Below are positions 32,675 to 41,030 of a DNA stretch of 44,618 bases, in pieces. The notes beneath the pieces were generated by a model. The model was given only the letters and a program-made list of their open reading frames with translations. It had not been told where the DNA came from and searched no databases. Numbering within the stretch: position 1 is the first letter of the stretch; each line of letters starts with the position of its first letter. Source of the DNA: Clostridia bacterium (GTDB lineage: Bacteria; Bacillota_A; Clostridia; Christensenellales; Aristaeellaceae). Made by a program: the position numbers and the translations under genes. The stretch spans positions 1 to 44,618 of the forward strand of contig JAFWUC010000012.1 of NCBI GenBank assembly GCA_017518705.1. Reading direction: 5' to 3'.

Positions 32675-34180
32675 ATGCTCAAAAAACCACGGCATCTGTT
32701 TGATCAGGCGCTTCATATACTGCTCCTGGGCATTTTGTCGGCAGCGTTCATGACCCTGTTTTCATACAGCACCTCCCCCCTGTATCCGCATTACATAGGC
32801 AACGACTCGTCCTTTTTCCGCATGGTCGGTCAGGCGATGACCAGGGGGATGCTGCCTTACCGCGACATATTCGACATGAAAGGCCCCTACCTGTTCGTTA
32901 TCGAGTATGTCGCGCAGCTCATCTCCTTCGGACGCAGCGGCATTTTCCTGGTGCAGATACTTAACCTGTGGCTCGCCCTCATACTGGCGGACAGGCTGTC
33001 CTGCCTGTTCGGAGCGGAGGGAAAAGGCGCGCGGCTGCTCATGGCGGTATCGGTATTGAGCGTCGCCGCCACGGCGCTCCCGGCAGGCAATTACACCGAG
33101 GAGTTTTCCCTGGCGCCCCTGTTTTCCTGCATATACGTCTGCGCGAAGTTCTTAAGGTCCGGCGAAAACGGAAAGTGGACAAACGGGCGGCTCTGCCTCG
33201 CGGGCGGCTGGTTCGGGCTGATGCTGGGTTTCCTCGCCTACGTGCGGGTGACCAACGCCTCCCTGATAGGCGGGCTTATGATCGCCGTGGTCATAACGCT
33301 GCTGGTCGAAAAGCGCGCTTTCGGGATACTCCCCTGCGCCGCGGGTTTCATGCTGGGTCTTGTTTTCGCCCTACTGCCCCCCGCCGCCTATTTCTGGGCG
33401 AAAGGGCTGCTCAGGGAGTTTTACGAAGCCGTGTTCGTACTGGGATACAAATACGCCACGGAACAGTCCCTGCTCGGGCACCTGTACCAGACGCTCTCGT
33501 ACAACGGCCTGCGCAGCGCGCTGCTGCTGATACTGGCCGCCGCCTGCGCCCTGCCCGTGCTGTTCGGATGGAGTTCGCGCAAAAACCGGCTGATGCTCGT
33601 GCTGTCCGGGCTGTTCACCTTTTTCGCCATCTCGGCAGGCAACAACTACCGCCATTACTACATACTGATGATCCCGCCCGTCACGCTGGGCATCATCGCG
33701 CTTATCAAGCAGTTCGGGACCTCGTCGCGGGTCAAAAAGGCGATTGCGGCCGTGGTCCTCGCGGCGATGATACTGTTTGCTCCCGCCTACCTGTTCAGGT
33801 CGGGCAACGATCCCGTCACCTTCATGCACATGTACAGCCGGCCCTCGAGCAACGAGGCGCTGTCCCAGGACGCGGTCGCCCATATCCCCGAAGACGAAAA
33901 AGACAGTATATTCACCTACAACATCGGCGTTTCCTTCTGGCTGTACGCGGACGTGTACCCCAGCGTAAAGTACTGCTGCTGGCAGAACCACTACATCGAG
34001 CTGATGCCCGGCGTCGAAAATGAGCTTACTGAGATATTTGCCTCCTCGCCGCCCAAATGGGTGCTGCTTAGGCCCGACCCCGGCGAGCTCCCCGCTTTCC
34101 TGACTGAAGCGCTCGCCGAAAGCTATACCCAGACGTATTCCAACGAGATCTTCGTGCTGCACAGGCTAAACAGCCTGTAA
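32675..34180 (+). CDS. Polytopic GT-C-type glycosyltransferase-like membrane protein
   Basis: A 501-residue protein with about ten membrane helices. After the first helix it carries an acidic extracytoplasmic loop (YIGNDSSFFRMVGQAM...RDIFDMKGP), as in GT-C/GT39-like enzymes that use polyprenyl-linked sugars. The last 110 residues (from FRSGNDPVTF) form a soluble domain. The ATG at 32675 is chosen because GGAGG lies seven bases upstream; the longer frame to 32612 begins in the promoter. It stands alone, flanked by a promoter and a strong terminator. A role in cell-wall or exopolysaccharide glycosylation is inferred only. Confidence 0.75.
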   Translation: MLKKPRHLFDQALHILLLGILSAAFMTLFSYSTSPLYPHYIGNDSSFFRMVGQAMTRGMLPYRDIFDMKGPYLFVIEYVAQLISFGRSGIFLVQILNLWLALILADRLSCLFGAEGKGARLLMAVSVLSVAATALPAGNYTEEFSLAPLFSCIYVCAKFLRSGENGKWTNGRLCLAGGWFGLMLGFLAYVRVTNASLIGGLMIAVVITLLVEKRAFGILPCAAGFMLGLVFALLPPAAYFWAKGLLREFYEAVFVLGYKYATEQSLLGHLYQTLSYNGLRSALLLILAAACALPVLFGWSSRKNRLMLVLSGLFTFFAISAGNNYRHYYILMIPPVTLGIIALIKQFGTSSRVKKAIAAVVLAAMILFAPAYLFRSGNDPVTFMHMYSRPSSNEALSQDAVAHIPEDEKDSIFTYNIGVSFWLYADVYPSVKYCCWQNHYIELMPGVENELTEIFASSPPKWVLLRPDPGELPAFLTEALAESYTQTYSNEIFVLHRLNSL

Positions 34181-34190
34181 ACAGTTTGAA

Positions 34191-34218
34191 CCGCCCCGCG
34201 CCGGATGGCGCGGGGCGG
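34191..34218 (+). terminator. Strong terminator, shared with feo operon end
   Basis: A 12-bp stem CCGCCCCGCGCC/GGCGCGGGGCGG with a GGAT loop, then GTTTGTGTTTGG and a run of T on the plus strand. It ends the membrane-protein gene and may also act on the minus strand beyond the FeoB-associated gene. Confidence 0.88.
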
Positions 34219-34251
34219 GTTTGTGTTTGGTTTTTTATTTGTTTGTCCGGG

Positions 34252-34407
34252 TCACTTCGCGTGCCCCGCCCTGTGGCAGGCGCCGCAGGACGCGCAGTTG
34301 CCGCCGCAGGGGGATACGCCGCGTTTTTTGTCCCGCCTGAGCGAGAATGCCGCTCCTGAAGCCAGGAGCACCACTCCCGCCAGTACCAGTACGGTGCCAA
34401 TGCTCAT
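34252..34407 (-). CDS. FeoB-associated Cys-rich membrane protein
   Basis: A 51-residue protein. It has one membrane helix (about residues 4-22, TVLVLAGVVLLASGAAF), then basic residues and a Cys-rich cytoplasmic tail, PCGGNCASCGACHRAGHAK, with C34, C38, C41 and C44. This is the layout of the small FeoB-associated family in Firmicutes, thought to fill the FeoC-like role or handle Fe2+ or an Fe-S cluster near FeoB. Its ATG lies 25 bases after the feoB stop. It is easily missed in annotation because of its size. Confidence 0.88.
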   Translation of the reverse strand: MSIGTVLVLAGVVLLASGAAFSLRRDKKRGVSPCGGNCASCGACHRAGHAK

Positions 34408-34432
34408 GAAAGCGCCTCTCTTTCCACAGATG

Positions 34433-36730
34433 TCACTTGTCCGTCCTGACCGCTTCGGTCAGGCGCGTAGCTTCCCTGTAAGGCTTAAACAGCATGTACA
34501 GCAGGAAGGCAAGCAGCGCCAGGGCGACTATCAGCCCCACAGCCTGCACGCCGCCCGCGAACACCAGGCCCAGCTGGTAAACGATCAGCGCGACGGCGTA
34601 GGCGAACACGCACATGTAGCCAATGGCGAAGCAGGTCCACTTGGCGTTGTTCATTTCCCGCTTTATGGCGCCCATGGCCGCGAAGCAGGGAGCGCACAGC
34701 AGGTTGAACAGCATGAACGCGAACGCCGCCAGACGGCCGTGTCCGCCGGAGAAGGCTCCGAAATCCGCGTTGACGTTGTCCCAGATCTGGTCGCCGTTTT
34801 CCTCCAGTTCTTCCTCTCCGTCATTGTCGTCATAGTTATACAGTACGCCGAAGGTACTTACGACCTCTTCCTTGGCGACCAGGCCCGTGACGGTGGCCAC
34901 CGTGGGCCTCCAGCTGCCAAAGCCCAGGGGCTTGAACACGAAGCTCACCGAATTGCCCACGTCAGCCAGTATGGAGTCGTCCATGGGCGTGACCTCGTCG
35001 GGCTCGATGCCCATGCGGTCCGCCACCTGCCCGACATATTCCTCCGTGACCAGGTTTTCGTCCCCGTACAGCTCGTCCACCATGCCGAATTTGCCGTTCA
35101 CGCTGCCCAGGCTGCTGAGCGCCCAGATGATGATGGAGCTTAAAAGAATCACGGTGCCCGCGCGCTTTATGAAGCTCCAGCCCCTCTCCCACATGCTGCG
35201 CAGCACGTTGCCGATGCTGGGAGCGTGGTAGGCGGGCAGCTCCATTACGAAGGGGGCGGGGTCTCCCGCGAAGAGCTTGGTCTTTTTGAGCATGACGCCG
35301 GAGATTATGATGGCGCCGACGCCGATAAAGTACGCGCTCACGGCGATCCAGGTGCTGCCGCCGAACAGCGCGCCGGCGATAAGGCCGATAATGGGCATCT
35401 TAGCGCCGCAGGGGATAAAGCAGGTGGTCATGATGGTCATGCGCCGGTCGCGCTCGTTCTCGATGGTACGGGAGGCCATAACGCCGGGAACGCCGCAGCC
35501 CGTGCACACCAGCATGGGTATGAAGCTTTTGCCGCTCAGGCCGAACTTGCGGAAGATACGGTCCATGATGAACGCGATGCGCGCCATGTAGCCGCAGTCT
35601 TCAAGTATGGCCAGCAGCAGGAACAGCACCAGCATCTGGGGCACGAAGCCCAGCACCGCGCCTACGCCCGCGCAGATACCGTCGGAGACCAGGCCCACCA
35701 GCCAGCCCGCGACGCCCCAGCCTTCCAGCAGGGAGCGGGAGCCTTCCACCAGCCACGCCCCGCCGAACACGTCATTGGTCCAGTCGGTCAGGAAAGTGCC
35801 TATGGAGATGCCGCCGTCGCCTATGGGAGTGCCCATGGACAGCGCGTACACCAGATACATTATCGCCGCGAATATGGGCAGCGCCAGTATGCGGTTGGTC
35901 ACGATCTTGTCGATCTTGTCGGAGGAGCTCAGCAGGTGCGCGCCCTTTTTCCTGTATATCCCCTTTAGCATCTGACCTATGTACACGTAGCGCTCGTTGG
36001 TTATGATGCTCTCGGCGTCGTCGTCCAGTTCCTTTTCCGCCGCCGATATGTCCTTTTCGATATGCGCCATCACGTCCTTGTCGATATTCAGCTTCTCAAG
36101 CACCTTTTCGTCCCGCTCGAATATCTTGACCGCGTACCAGCGCTGCTGCTCCTCGGGCAGAGAGTGGAGCGCCGCTTCCTCGATGTGGGCCAGCGCGTGA
36201 TCCACCGGACCGGAGAACTGGTGCTGCGGCACGGTCCTGCCGCCCTTCGCCGCTTCGACGGCAGCCTCGGCGGCTTCCTTTATGCCGTCGCCCTTTAATG
36301 CGGATATCTCCAGCACCCGGCAGCCCAGCTGCCTTGACAGCTCCTTTATGTTGATGCTGTCGCCGTTTTTCCTCACCAGGTCCATCATGTTCACCGCTAC
36401 CACCACCGGTATGCCCAGCTCCGTAAGCTGTGTGGTCAGGTAGAGGTTGCGCTCCAGGTTGGTACCGTCAACGATGTTGAGTATCGCGTCGGGGCGGTTG
36501 TCGGTCAGATAGTTCCGCGCCACCACCTCTTCCAGCGTGTAGGGCGACAGGGAATATATGCCGGGCAGGTCGATAACGGTCACGTCCGGGTGCTTCTTAA
36601 GCTTGCCTTCCTTTTTCTCCACCGTTACGCCGGGCCAGTTGCCCACGTACTGGTTGGAACCGGTCAGGGCATTGAACAGCGTGGTCTTGCCGCTGTTGGG
36701 ATTGCCCGCCAGAGCGATCTTGATTTCCAT
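34433..36730 (-). CDS. feoB: Ferrous iron transporter FeoB
   Basis: A 765-residue FeoB. The G domain carries the P-loop GNPNSGKTT at 8-16, DLPGIYSLSPYT as the G3 region and NMMD at about 114-117 as the G4-like motif. A helical regulatory domain follows to about residue 275, then paired gate regions with the family motifs CTGCGVPGVMASR and FIPCGAKMP. It imports Fe2+ through the cytoplasmic membrane under anaerobic conditions. It is the third gene of the feo operon, with its own inverted-repeat operator in the 54-base gap before it. Confidence 0.97.
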   Translation of the reverse strand: MEIKIALAGNPNSGKTTLFNALTGSNQYVGNWPGVTVEKKEGKLKKHPDVTVIDLPGIYSLSPYTLEEVVARNYLTDNRPDAILNIVDGTNLERNLYLTTQLTELGIPVVVAVNMMDLVRKNGDSINIKELSRQLGCRVLEISALKGDGIKEAAEAAVEAAKGGRTVPQHQFSGPVDHALAHIEEAALHSLPEEQQRWYAVKIFERDEKVLEKLNIDKDVMAHIEKDISAAEKELDDDAESIITNERYVYIGQMLKGIYRKKGAHLLSSSDKIDKIVTNRILALPIFAAIMYLVYALSMGTPIGDGGISIGTFLTDWTNDVFGGAWLVEGSRSLLEGWGVAGWLVGLVSDGICAGVGAVLGFVPQMLVLFLLLAILEDCGYMARIAFIMDRIFRKFGLSGKSFIPMLVCTGCGVPGVMASRTIENERDRRMTIMTTCFIPCGAKMPIIGLIAGALFGGSTWIAVSAYFIGVGAIIISGVMLKKTKLFAGDPAPFVMELPAYHAPSIGNVLRSMWERGWSFIKRAGTVILLSSIIIWALSSLGSVNGKFGMVDELYGDENLVTEEYVGQVADRMGIEPDEVTPMDDSILADVGNSVSFVFKPLGFGSWRPTVATVTGLVAKEEVVSTFGVLYNYDDNDGEEELEENGDQIWDNVNADFGAFSGGHGRLAAFAFMLFNLLCAPCFAAMGAIKREMNNAKWTCFAIGYMCVFAYAVALIVYQLGLVFAGGVQAVGLIVALALLAFLLYMLFKPYREATRLTEAVRTDK

Positions 36731-36747
36731 CTTATTCTCTCCTTTTC

Positions 36748-36773
36748 GTTAGCTTTAGCTAACCTTTTGTCAA
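36748..36773 (-). promoter_or_regulatory. Metalloregulator-type operator before feoB
   Basis: A perfect inverted repeat GTTAGCTTTAGCTAAC (36748-36763) lies between feoA and feoB, with TTGACA (36773-36768) five bases upstream on the minus strand but only a poor -10. It matches the GTTA-N8-TAAC pattern of the two sites at the feo promoter and resembles DtxR/IdeR/MntR-type boxes. It may be an internal regulated promoter or an extra repressor site. Confidence 0.7.
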
Positions 36774-36784
36774 ATAAAAAAGGC

Positions 36785-37012
36785 TTACAGCTCGACCTCT
36801 ACCATTTCCGCGTCGGCCTTGCGCAGGCTCAGTTCGTAACCGCGCACGGTCAGTTCCATGGGATCGCCCAGCGGCGCCACTTTCCTGACATACACCTCGA
36901 CGCCCTTGGTGAGCCCCATGTCCATTATCCGCCGCTTCACCGCGCCTTCGCCGTGCAGCTTTTTGACCGTGCAGGTCTGCCCGACCTTCACTTCCCTGAG
37001 ATTCGTTGTCAT
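36785..37012 (-). CDS. feoA: FeoA domain protein, second copy
   Basis: A 75-residue SH3-like FeoA protein. It shows AVKRRIMDMGLTKGVEV at 24-40 (the family R-x-x-x-x-G-x-x-x-G pattern), then APLGDPMELTVRGYELSLR. It has GAGGAGG before the ATG at 37012; a much longer frame upstream overlaps the first FeoA gene and is rejected. FeoA proteins bind FeoB and are needed for Fe2+ uptake. It is the middle gene of the operon. Confidence 0.93.
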   Translation of the reverse strand: MTTNLREVKVGQTCTVKKLHGEGAVKRRIMDMGLTKGVEVYVRKVAPLGDPMELTVRGYELSLRKADAEMVEVEL

Positions 37013-37029
37013 CGCGCTTCCTCCTCTTT

Positions 37030-37242
37030 TCAAATCATGATCTTCTGCGCCATTTCCCTGCTGATGGCTATGCGGGATTCCTTGATCCTGATGATCACGT
37101 TCCCCCCGATGGCGCTGACCACCGTGACGCTCCCTCCGGGCACGAATCCCATATCCCCCAGGTGCTGCTTGAGCTCCTGCGAGCCGCCCACCTTCCGGAT
37201 GATCTGCTCCTCGCCCGTCTGGGCCAATGTCAGCGGCATCAT
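37030..37242 (-). CDS. feoA: FeoA domain protein, first copy
   Basis: A 70-residue FeoA-like protein with the core ELKQHLGDMGFVPGGSVTVV and the ending IRIKESRIAISREMAQKIMI. AAGGAGG precedes two consecutive ATG codons (37242 and 37239), and either could be used. It differs clearly from the second FeoA copy, so the pair is an old duplication rather than a recent one. Tandem feoA genes before feoB are common in clostridia. Confidence 0.92.
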   Translation of the reverse strand: MMPLTLAQTGEEQIIRKVGGSQELKQHLGDMGFVPGGSVTVVSAIGGNVIIRIKESRIAISREMAQKIMI

Positions 37243-37290
37243 ACGTTTCCTCCTTTCGCGGCCGCTCTGCCGAACGCGCGGCCGTCAAAT

Positions 37291-37342
37291 GTTAGTCTCT
37301 GCTAACGTTTGGTATTATAGTTATCTGCTGCTAACATGTCAA
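37291..37342 (-). promoter_or_regulatory. feo promoter with two operator sites
   Basis: Minus strand: perfect TTGACA (37342-37337), a 17-base spacer and perfect TATAAT (37319-37314). The inverted repeat GTTATCTGCTGCTAAC (37320-37335) fills the spacer, and GTTAGTCTCTGCTAAC (37291-37306) starts right at the expected transcription start. Both share GTTA-N8-TAAC with the site before feoB. The position of both sites implies repression, presumably by an iron- or manganese-sensing DtxR-family protein encoded elsewhere. Confidence 0.85.
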
Positions 37343-37385
37343 GCGTTTTTTTGCGTGATGTGTTCGATTTCCATAAAAAATAACA

Positions 37386-37415
37386 GGACGCAGCGCGATA
37401 AAACACGCTGCGTCC
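37386..37415 (-). terminator. Terminator after aminotransferase gene
   Basis: Minus strand: GGACGCAGCG/CGCTGCGTCC stem around a 10-base loop, followed by TGTTATTTTTT. It lies 52 bases after the aminotransferase stop and insulates the feo promoter. Confidence 0.85.
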
Positions 37416-37466
37416 CTCTGTATTCACCCGTTCATGCTGCCGGGAACCCCCGGACCTGACCGTTTT

Positions 37467-38666
37467 TTACTTGAGTTCCGCCACGAACTCCCCTATGCGC
37501 TTCGCGCCTTCCGCGATCTTCTCGCGTTTTACCGCGTAGCTCAGGCGCAGGTAGTTGTCGTCTCCGAACGCCCTGGCGGGCACCGCGGCAACCCGCTTGT
37601 CTTCCAGGAGCAGGCGGGCAAACGACTCGCTGCCGGTGATCTCTTCCCCGTTCACGTGCTTGCCTATGCAGCCCGAGATGTCCAGCATCATGTAGAACGC
37701 GCCCTTGGGCAGGCGGCAGGACAGACCCGGGATGGCGCTGAGCGCTTCGTGCATGAGCCTGCGCCGGGCGTCGAACTCCACGTAGCTTTCCCGCATGAAT
37801 TTCTCGCCGTTGGTGAGCGCCACCGCGGCGGCGTGCTGGGCGATAGAGTTGCAGTTGGAGGTGGTGTGGCTCTGGAAGGCGGACATGGCCTTGACTATCT
37901 CGATAGGCGCCGCGGCATAGCCGACCCGCCAGCCCGTCATGGCGTAGGATTTACTGAGGCCGTTTATGACTATGGTCTGCTTTTTGATGTCCTCACCCAG
38001 CGCGGCGATGGAGATGTGCCTGGCGCCGTCATACACCAGTTTTTCGTATATCTCGTCCGATATCACGTAGAAGCCCCGCCTCACGGCCAGCTCCGCCAGC
38101 GCGGTGAGCTGCCTTAAATCCCACACGGCGCCCGTAGGGTTGCAGGGGGAATTCAGGATCATCGCCTTGGTCTTTTCGTTAACGTACTGTTCTATGTAAT
38201 TTGCGGAAGGGATGAAGTCGTCCTCGCTGCGCCCCTTTACGAACACGGGCACGCCGCCACAGGCGCGTATCATTTCGGGATAGCTCACCCAGCAGGGCGC
38301 GGGCAGAAGCACTTCGTCTCCGGGATTGATCAGCGCGCTTATGGCGTTGAACAGGCTCTGCTTCGCTCCGGTGGACACGATTATCTCGCTCAACTGGTAA
38401 TCCAGCGAATTGTCCCGGTACAGCTTGTGCTGTATCTCTTCCTTTAACTCCGCCGTGCCGGCTACGGGCGTGTAGCGGGTCTGGCCCAGGTCCAGGGCGT
38501 CCTTTGCGGCCTGTTTTATGTAATCCGGGGTGTCAAAGTCCGGCTCGCCGGCGCCGAAGCCTATCACGTCAAGGCCCAGCGCCCTGAGCTGCTTGGCGCG
38601 GGAATCTATGGTCAGAGTCACTGAGGGACTTATATTCAGACATCTTTCGGACAGAGTAAGCGGCAT
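37467..38666 (-). CDS. Class I aminotransferase (aspartate aminotransferase-like)
   Basis: A 399-residue PLP-dependent fold-type I aminotransferase. FGAGEPDFDTP at 37-47 is the substrate-side motif. The Schiff-base lysine lies in INGLSKSYAMTGWRVGY, and NSPCNPTG at about 172-179 binds the cofactor. Length and motifs match the AspC/PatA branch, which transaminates aspartate and related amino acids. It is monocistronic, with a promoter at 38700-38728 and a terminator at 37386-37415. Confidence 0.93.
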   Translation of the reverse strand: MPLTLSERCLNISPSVTLTIDSRAKQLRALGLDVIGFGAGEPDFDTPDYIKQAAKDALDLGQTRYTPVAGTAELKEEIQHKLYRDNSLDYQLSEIIVSTGAKQSLFNAISALINPGDEVLLPAPCWVSYPEMIRACGGVPVFVKGRSEDDFIPSANYIEQYVNEKTKAMILNSPCNPTGAVWDLRQLTALAELAVRRGFYVISDEIYEKLVYDGARHISIAALGEDIKKQTIVINGLSKSYAMTGWRVGYAAAPIEIVKAMSAFQSHTTSNCNSIAQHAAAVALTNGEKFMRESYVEFDARRRLMHEALSAIPGLSCRLPKGAFYMMLDISGCIGKHVNGEEITGSESFARLLLEDKRVAAVPARAFGDDNYLRLSYAVKREKIAEGAKRIGEFVAELK

Positions 38667-38699
38667 GGTTTTCCTCCTGAGGGATCGTTGATAGGCGGT

Positions 38700-38728
38700 A
38701 TTATGCCACAGTCAAATGTATAATGCAA
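38700..38728 (-). promoter_or_regulatory. Promoter of aminotransferase gene
   Basis: Minus strand: TTGCAT (38728-38723), a 17-base spacer and CATAAT (38705-38700), about 25 bases before the AGGAGG ribosome site. The AT-rich stretch from here to 38887 holds no other feature that I can support. Confidence 0.65.
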
Positions 38729-38887
38729 TACCGTTATGCGTGAATATTCATATTTTACCATTATTTAATATTCTGCGCCTGATTTTGCAGGATTTCCTTT
38801 TTATGCGATTCATATCGCTTCTGGGGCGTCATTTTCCCCATGTTATAAACTTAATAATAAAATTACGGTCTTTTGTCATTGCTTTAA

Positions 38888-38916
38888 TTGACAAAAGCGC
38901 CCGATTTGTATAGAAT
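38888..38916 (+). promoter_or_regulatory. Promoter of rny
   Basis: Plus strand: TTGACA (38888-38893), a 17-base spacer and TAGAAT (38911-38916). The start near 38923 gives a leader of about 88 bases before rny, containing a weak GCATG/CATGC hairpin (about 38961-38981). Confidence 0.8.
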
Positions 38917-39010
38917 AAGTTGGATATTGTTCAAATGGGGTATTGTGCCCTGACTATACACGCATGTTTTTTCGCAGCATGCACATTCTTGAAAGGAGGA
39001 AAAGCGGATT

Positions 39011-40576
39011 TTGAGCGACATATTGATCGGTATAATCGCCGCGGTATCCGGCCTGGGCATAGGCGCGCTGGGCGGCTATAAATATCGCAGAAATCTCACC
39101 GAAACCAAAATCGGCCGCAGTGAAAAGTTTGCCGAAGAGCAGCTGCAGGAAGCCGTTCGCAAGTCCGAAGAGGTCAAGGCCAAAGCGGACGAATACCGCA
39201 AGGAACAGATACTTGCCACCAAGGAAGAGATCCTTTCCCTCAAAGACGAGCTTGACCGGGAGGTCAAGGACAGGCGCAACGAAGTCACCCGCCTGGAAAG
39301 GCGCGTGAACCAGAGGGAGGAGGCCCTTGAGAAGAAGTACGACGCGGTGGAGGCGCGGGAAGAGAGCCTGAACAACAAGTACCGCGAAGCCGAAAAGCTG
39401 GAAGCCGAAGCCGAGGAGCTTAAAAACCAGCAGGCGGGCGAACTGGAACGCATCAGCAACATGACCATGGACGAGGCCCGTCAGATCATCATCCAGCGTG
39501 TCCAGAAGGACGCCTACCACGACGCCGCCGTAATGGTAAGGGACATCGAGGCCAAAGCCAAGGACGAGGCGGACAAGAAAGCCCGCAACATCATCTCCCT
39601 CGCCATCCAGAAGTGCGCCGCCGACCACGTGGCGGAGACCACCGTAAGCGTGGTGGCGCTGCCCAACGACGACATGAAGGGCCGCATAATCGGCCGTGAA
39701 GGCCGCAACATCCGCGCCCTCGAGACCGCTACGGGCGTGGACCTGATAATCGACGACACCCCCGAAGCCGTGATCATCTCCGGTTTCGACCCCGTCAGGC
39801 GCGAGATCGCCCGCGTGGCGCTTGAAAAGCTGATCATGGACGGACGCATCCATCCCGCCCGCATAGAGGAGCTCGTTGAAAAGGCCCGCCGCGAGGTGGA
39901 CAACCAGATCCGCGAGGCCGGCGAAAACGCCGTGTTCGAGACCAACCAGCACTCCCTGCACAGGGAACTGGTGATGCTGCTGGGCCGCATGAAATACCGC
40001 ACCAGCTACGGCCAGAACGTGCTCAAGCACTCCATAGAGGTCAGCCACCTGGCAGGCGTCATGGCGGCCGAACTGGGCGCTGACGTACAGCTCGCCAAGC
40101 GCGGCGGTCTGCTGCACGATATCGGCAAGGCCATCGACCACGAAGTCGAAGGCACACACGTGACCATCGGCGGCGAGCTCGCCCGCAAGTATCACGAGAG
40201 CGAAGCCGTCGTCAACTGCATCCTGGCGCACCACGGCGACGTGGAGCCCCAGAGCGTGGAAGCGGTGCTGGTGCAGGCGGCGGACGCCATAAGCGCGGCC
40301 CGTCCCGGCGCCCGGCGCGAGAGCCTGGAGAACTACATCCAGCGCCTCGAAAAACTGGAGGAGATCGCCAACTCCTTCCAGGGCGTGGAAAAGAGCTTCG
40401 CCATCCAGTCCGACCGCGAGGTCAGGGTCATGGTCAAGCCCGAAGACATCAACGACGCCGGCACTCTGGTGCTCGCCAAGGAGATCTGCAAGCGCATCGA
40501 AGACGAGATGGAGTATCCGGGCCAAATCAAGGTCAACGTCATCCGCGAGACCCGCGCGGTGGAGATGGCGAAATAA
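39011..40576 (+). CDS. rny: Ribonuclease Y
   Basis: A 521-residue RNase Y. The order is an N-terminal membrane anchor (about 3-22), a long charged coiled coil (about 30-200), a KH domain with [15 protein letters not shown], and an HD domain with [12 protein letters not shown] supplying the metal-binding His-Asp pair. It starts the decay of many mRNAs at the membrane in Firmicutes. The start is TTG at 39011, 11 bases after AAAGGAGG; no later start keeps the membrane anchor. It has its own promoter. Confidence 0.96.
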   Translation: MSDILIGIIAAVSGLGIGALGGYKYRRNLTETKIGRSEKFAEEQLQEAVRKSEEVKAKADEYRKEQILATKEEILSLKDELDREVKDRRNEVTRLERRVNQREEALEKKYDAVEAREESLNNKYREAEKLEAEAEELKNQQAGELERISNMTMDEARQIIIQRVQKDAYHDAAVMVRDIEAKAKDEADKKARNIISLAIQKCAADHVAETTVSVVALPNDDMKGRIIGREGRNIRALETATGVDLIIDDTPEAVIISGFDPVRREIARVALEKLIMDGRIHPARIEELVEKARREVDNQIREAGENAVFETNQHSLHRELVMLLGRMKYRTSYGQNVLKHSIEVSHLAGVMAAELGADVQLAKRGGLLHDIGKAIDHEVEGTHVTIGGELARKYHESEAVVNCILAHHGDVEPQSVEAVLVQAADAISAARPGARRESLENYIQRLEKLEEIANSFQGVEKSFAIQSDREVRVMVKPEDINDAGTLVLAKEICKRIEDEMEYPGQIKVNVIRETRAVEMAK

Positions 40577-40620
40577 GGCCGATAAACGCCGTTCGCCGGA
40601 AAAATTAACCAATTATTCCC

Positions 40621-40650
40621 TTGCGCTTCCCCCGGCGCAGGTGATATAAT
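40621..40650 (+). promoter_or_regulatory. Promoter of rpsT
   Basis: TTGCGC (40621-40626), an 18-base spacer and TATAAT (40645-40650), about 28 bases before the AGGGAG ribosome site and the TTG start of rpsT. Confidence 0.7.
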
Positions 40651-40685
40651 ACACAAGCTAATTTTACACAGGGAGTGAATCTACA

Positions 40686-40949
40686 TTGCCTAACATCAAG
40701 TCCGCTATCAAGCGTGTAAAGGTATCCGACAAGAAGAATCTGCGCAACCGCATGGTCAAGAGCCAGATGAAGACCCAGCTGCGCAAGTTTGACGACGCCG
40801 TTACCGCCGGCAACGCCGACGTGAAGGTGCTCGCCGCCACCCAGGGCGCGGTGGACAAGGCCGCCTCCAAGGGCGTCATCCACAAGAACGCCGCCAACCG
40901 CAAAAAGAGCCGTCTGGCCAAGCAGCTGAACAAGCAGGCTCAGGCCTAA
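40686..40949 (+). CDS. rpsT: 30S ribosomal protein S20
   Basis: An 87-residue S20. The beginning [16 protein letters not shown] and the C-terminal [19 protein letters not shown] are diagnostic. The start is TTG at 40686, as is frequent for rpsT; it binds 16S rRNA early in 30S assembly. It is flanked by its own promoter and a terminator. Confidence 0.97.
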   Translation: MPNIKSAIKRVKVSDKKNLRNRMVKSQMKTQLRKFDDAVTAGNADVKVLAATQGAVDKAASKGVIHKNAANRKKSRLAKQLNKQAQA

Positions 40950-40975
40950 GCCATAGTACTTCGCGTATTCAAAAC

Positions 40976-40997
40976 GGGGGCATATCACCCCCTTTTT
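40976..40997 (+). terminator. Terminator after rpsT
   Basis: GGGGG-CATATCA-CCCCC followed by TTTTT, extended by an AAAA/TTTT closing helix. It is short but has the classic GC stem and T-run. It lies 27 bases after the rpsT stop and 34 before the next ATG. Confidence 0.82.
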
Positions 40998-41030
40998 GTT
41001 GTACTTAAGTGTATCTGGAGGCATGCAATA

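Noticed and set aside
38954..40612. A 552-codon open frame antisense to rny
   Set aside because: It is complementary to a clear RNase Y gene, has low-complexity composition typical of GC-rich shadow frames and no ribosome site.
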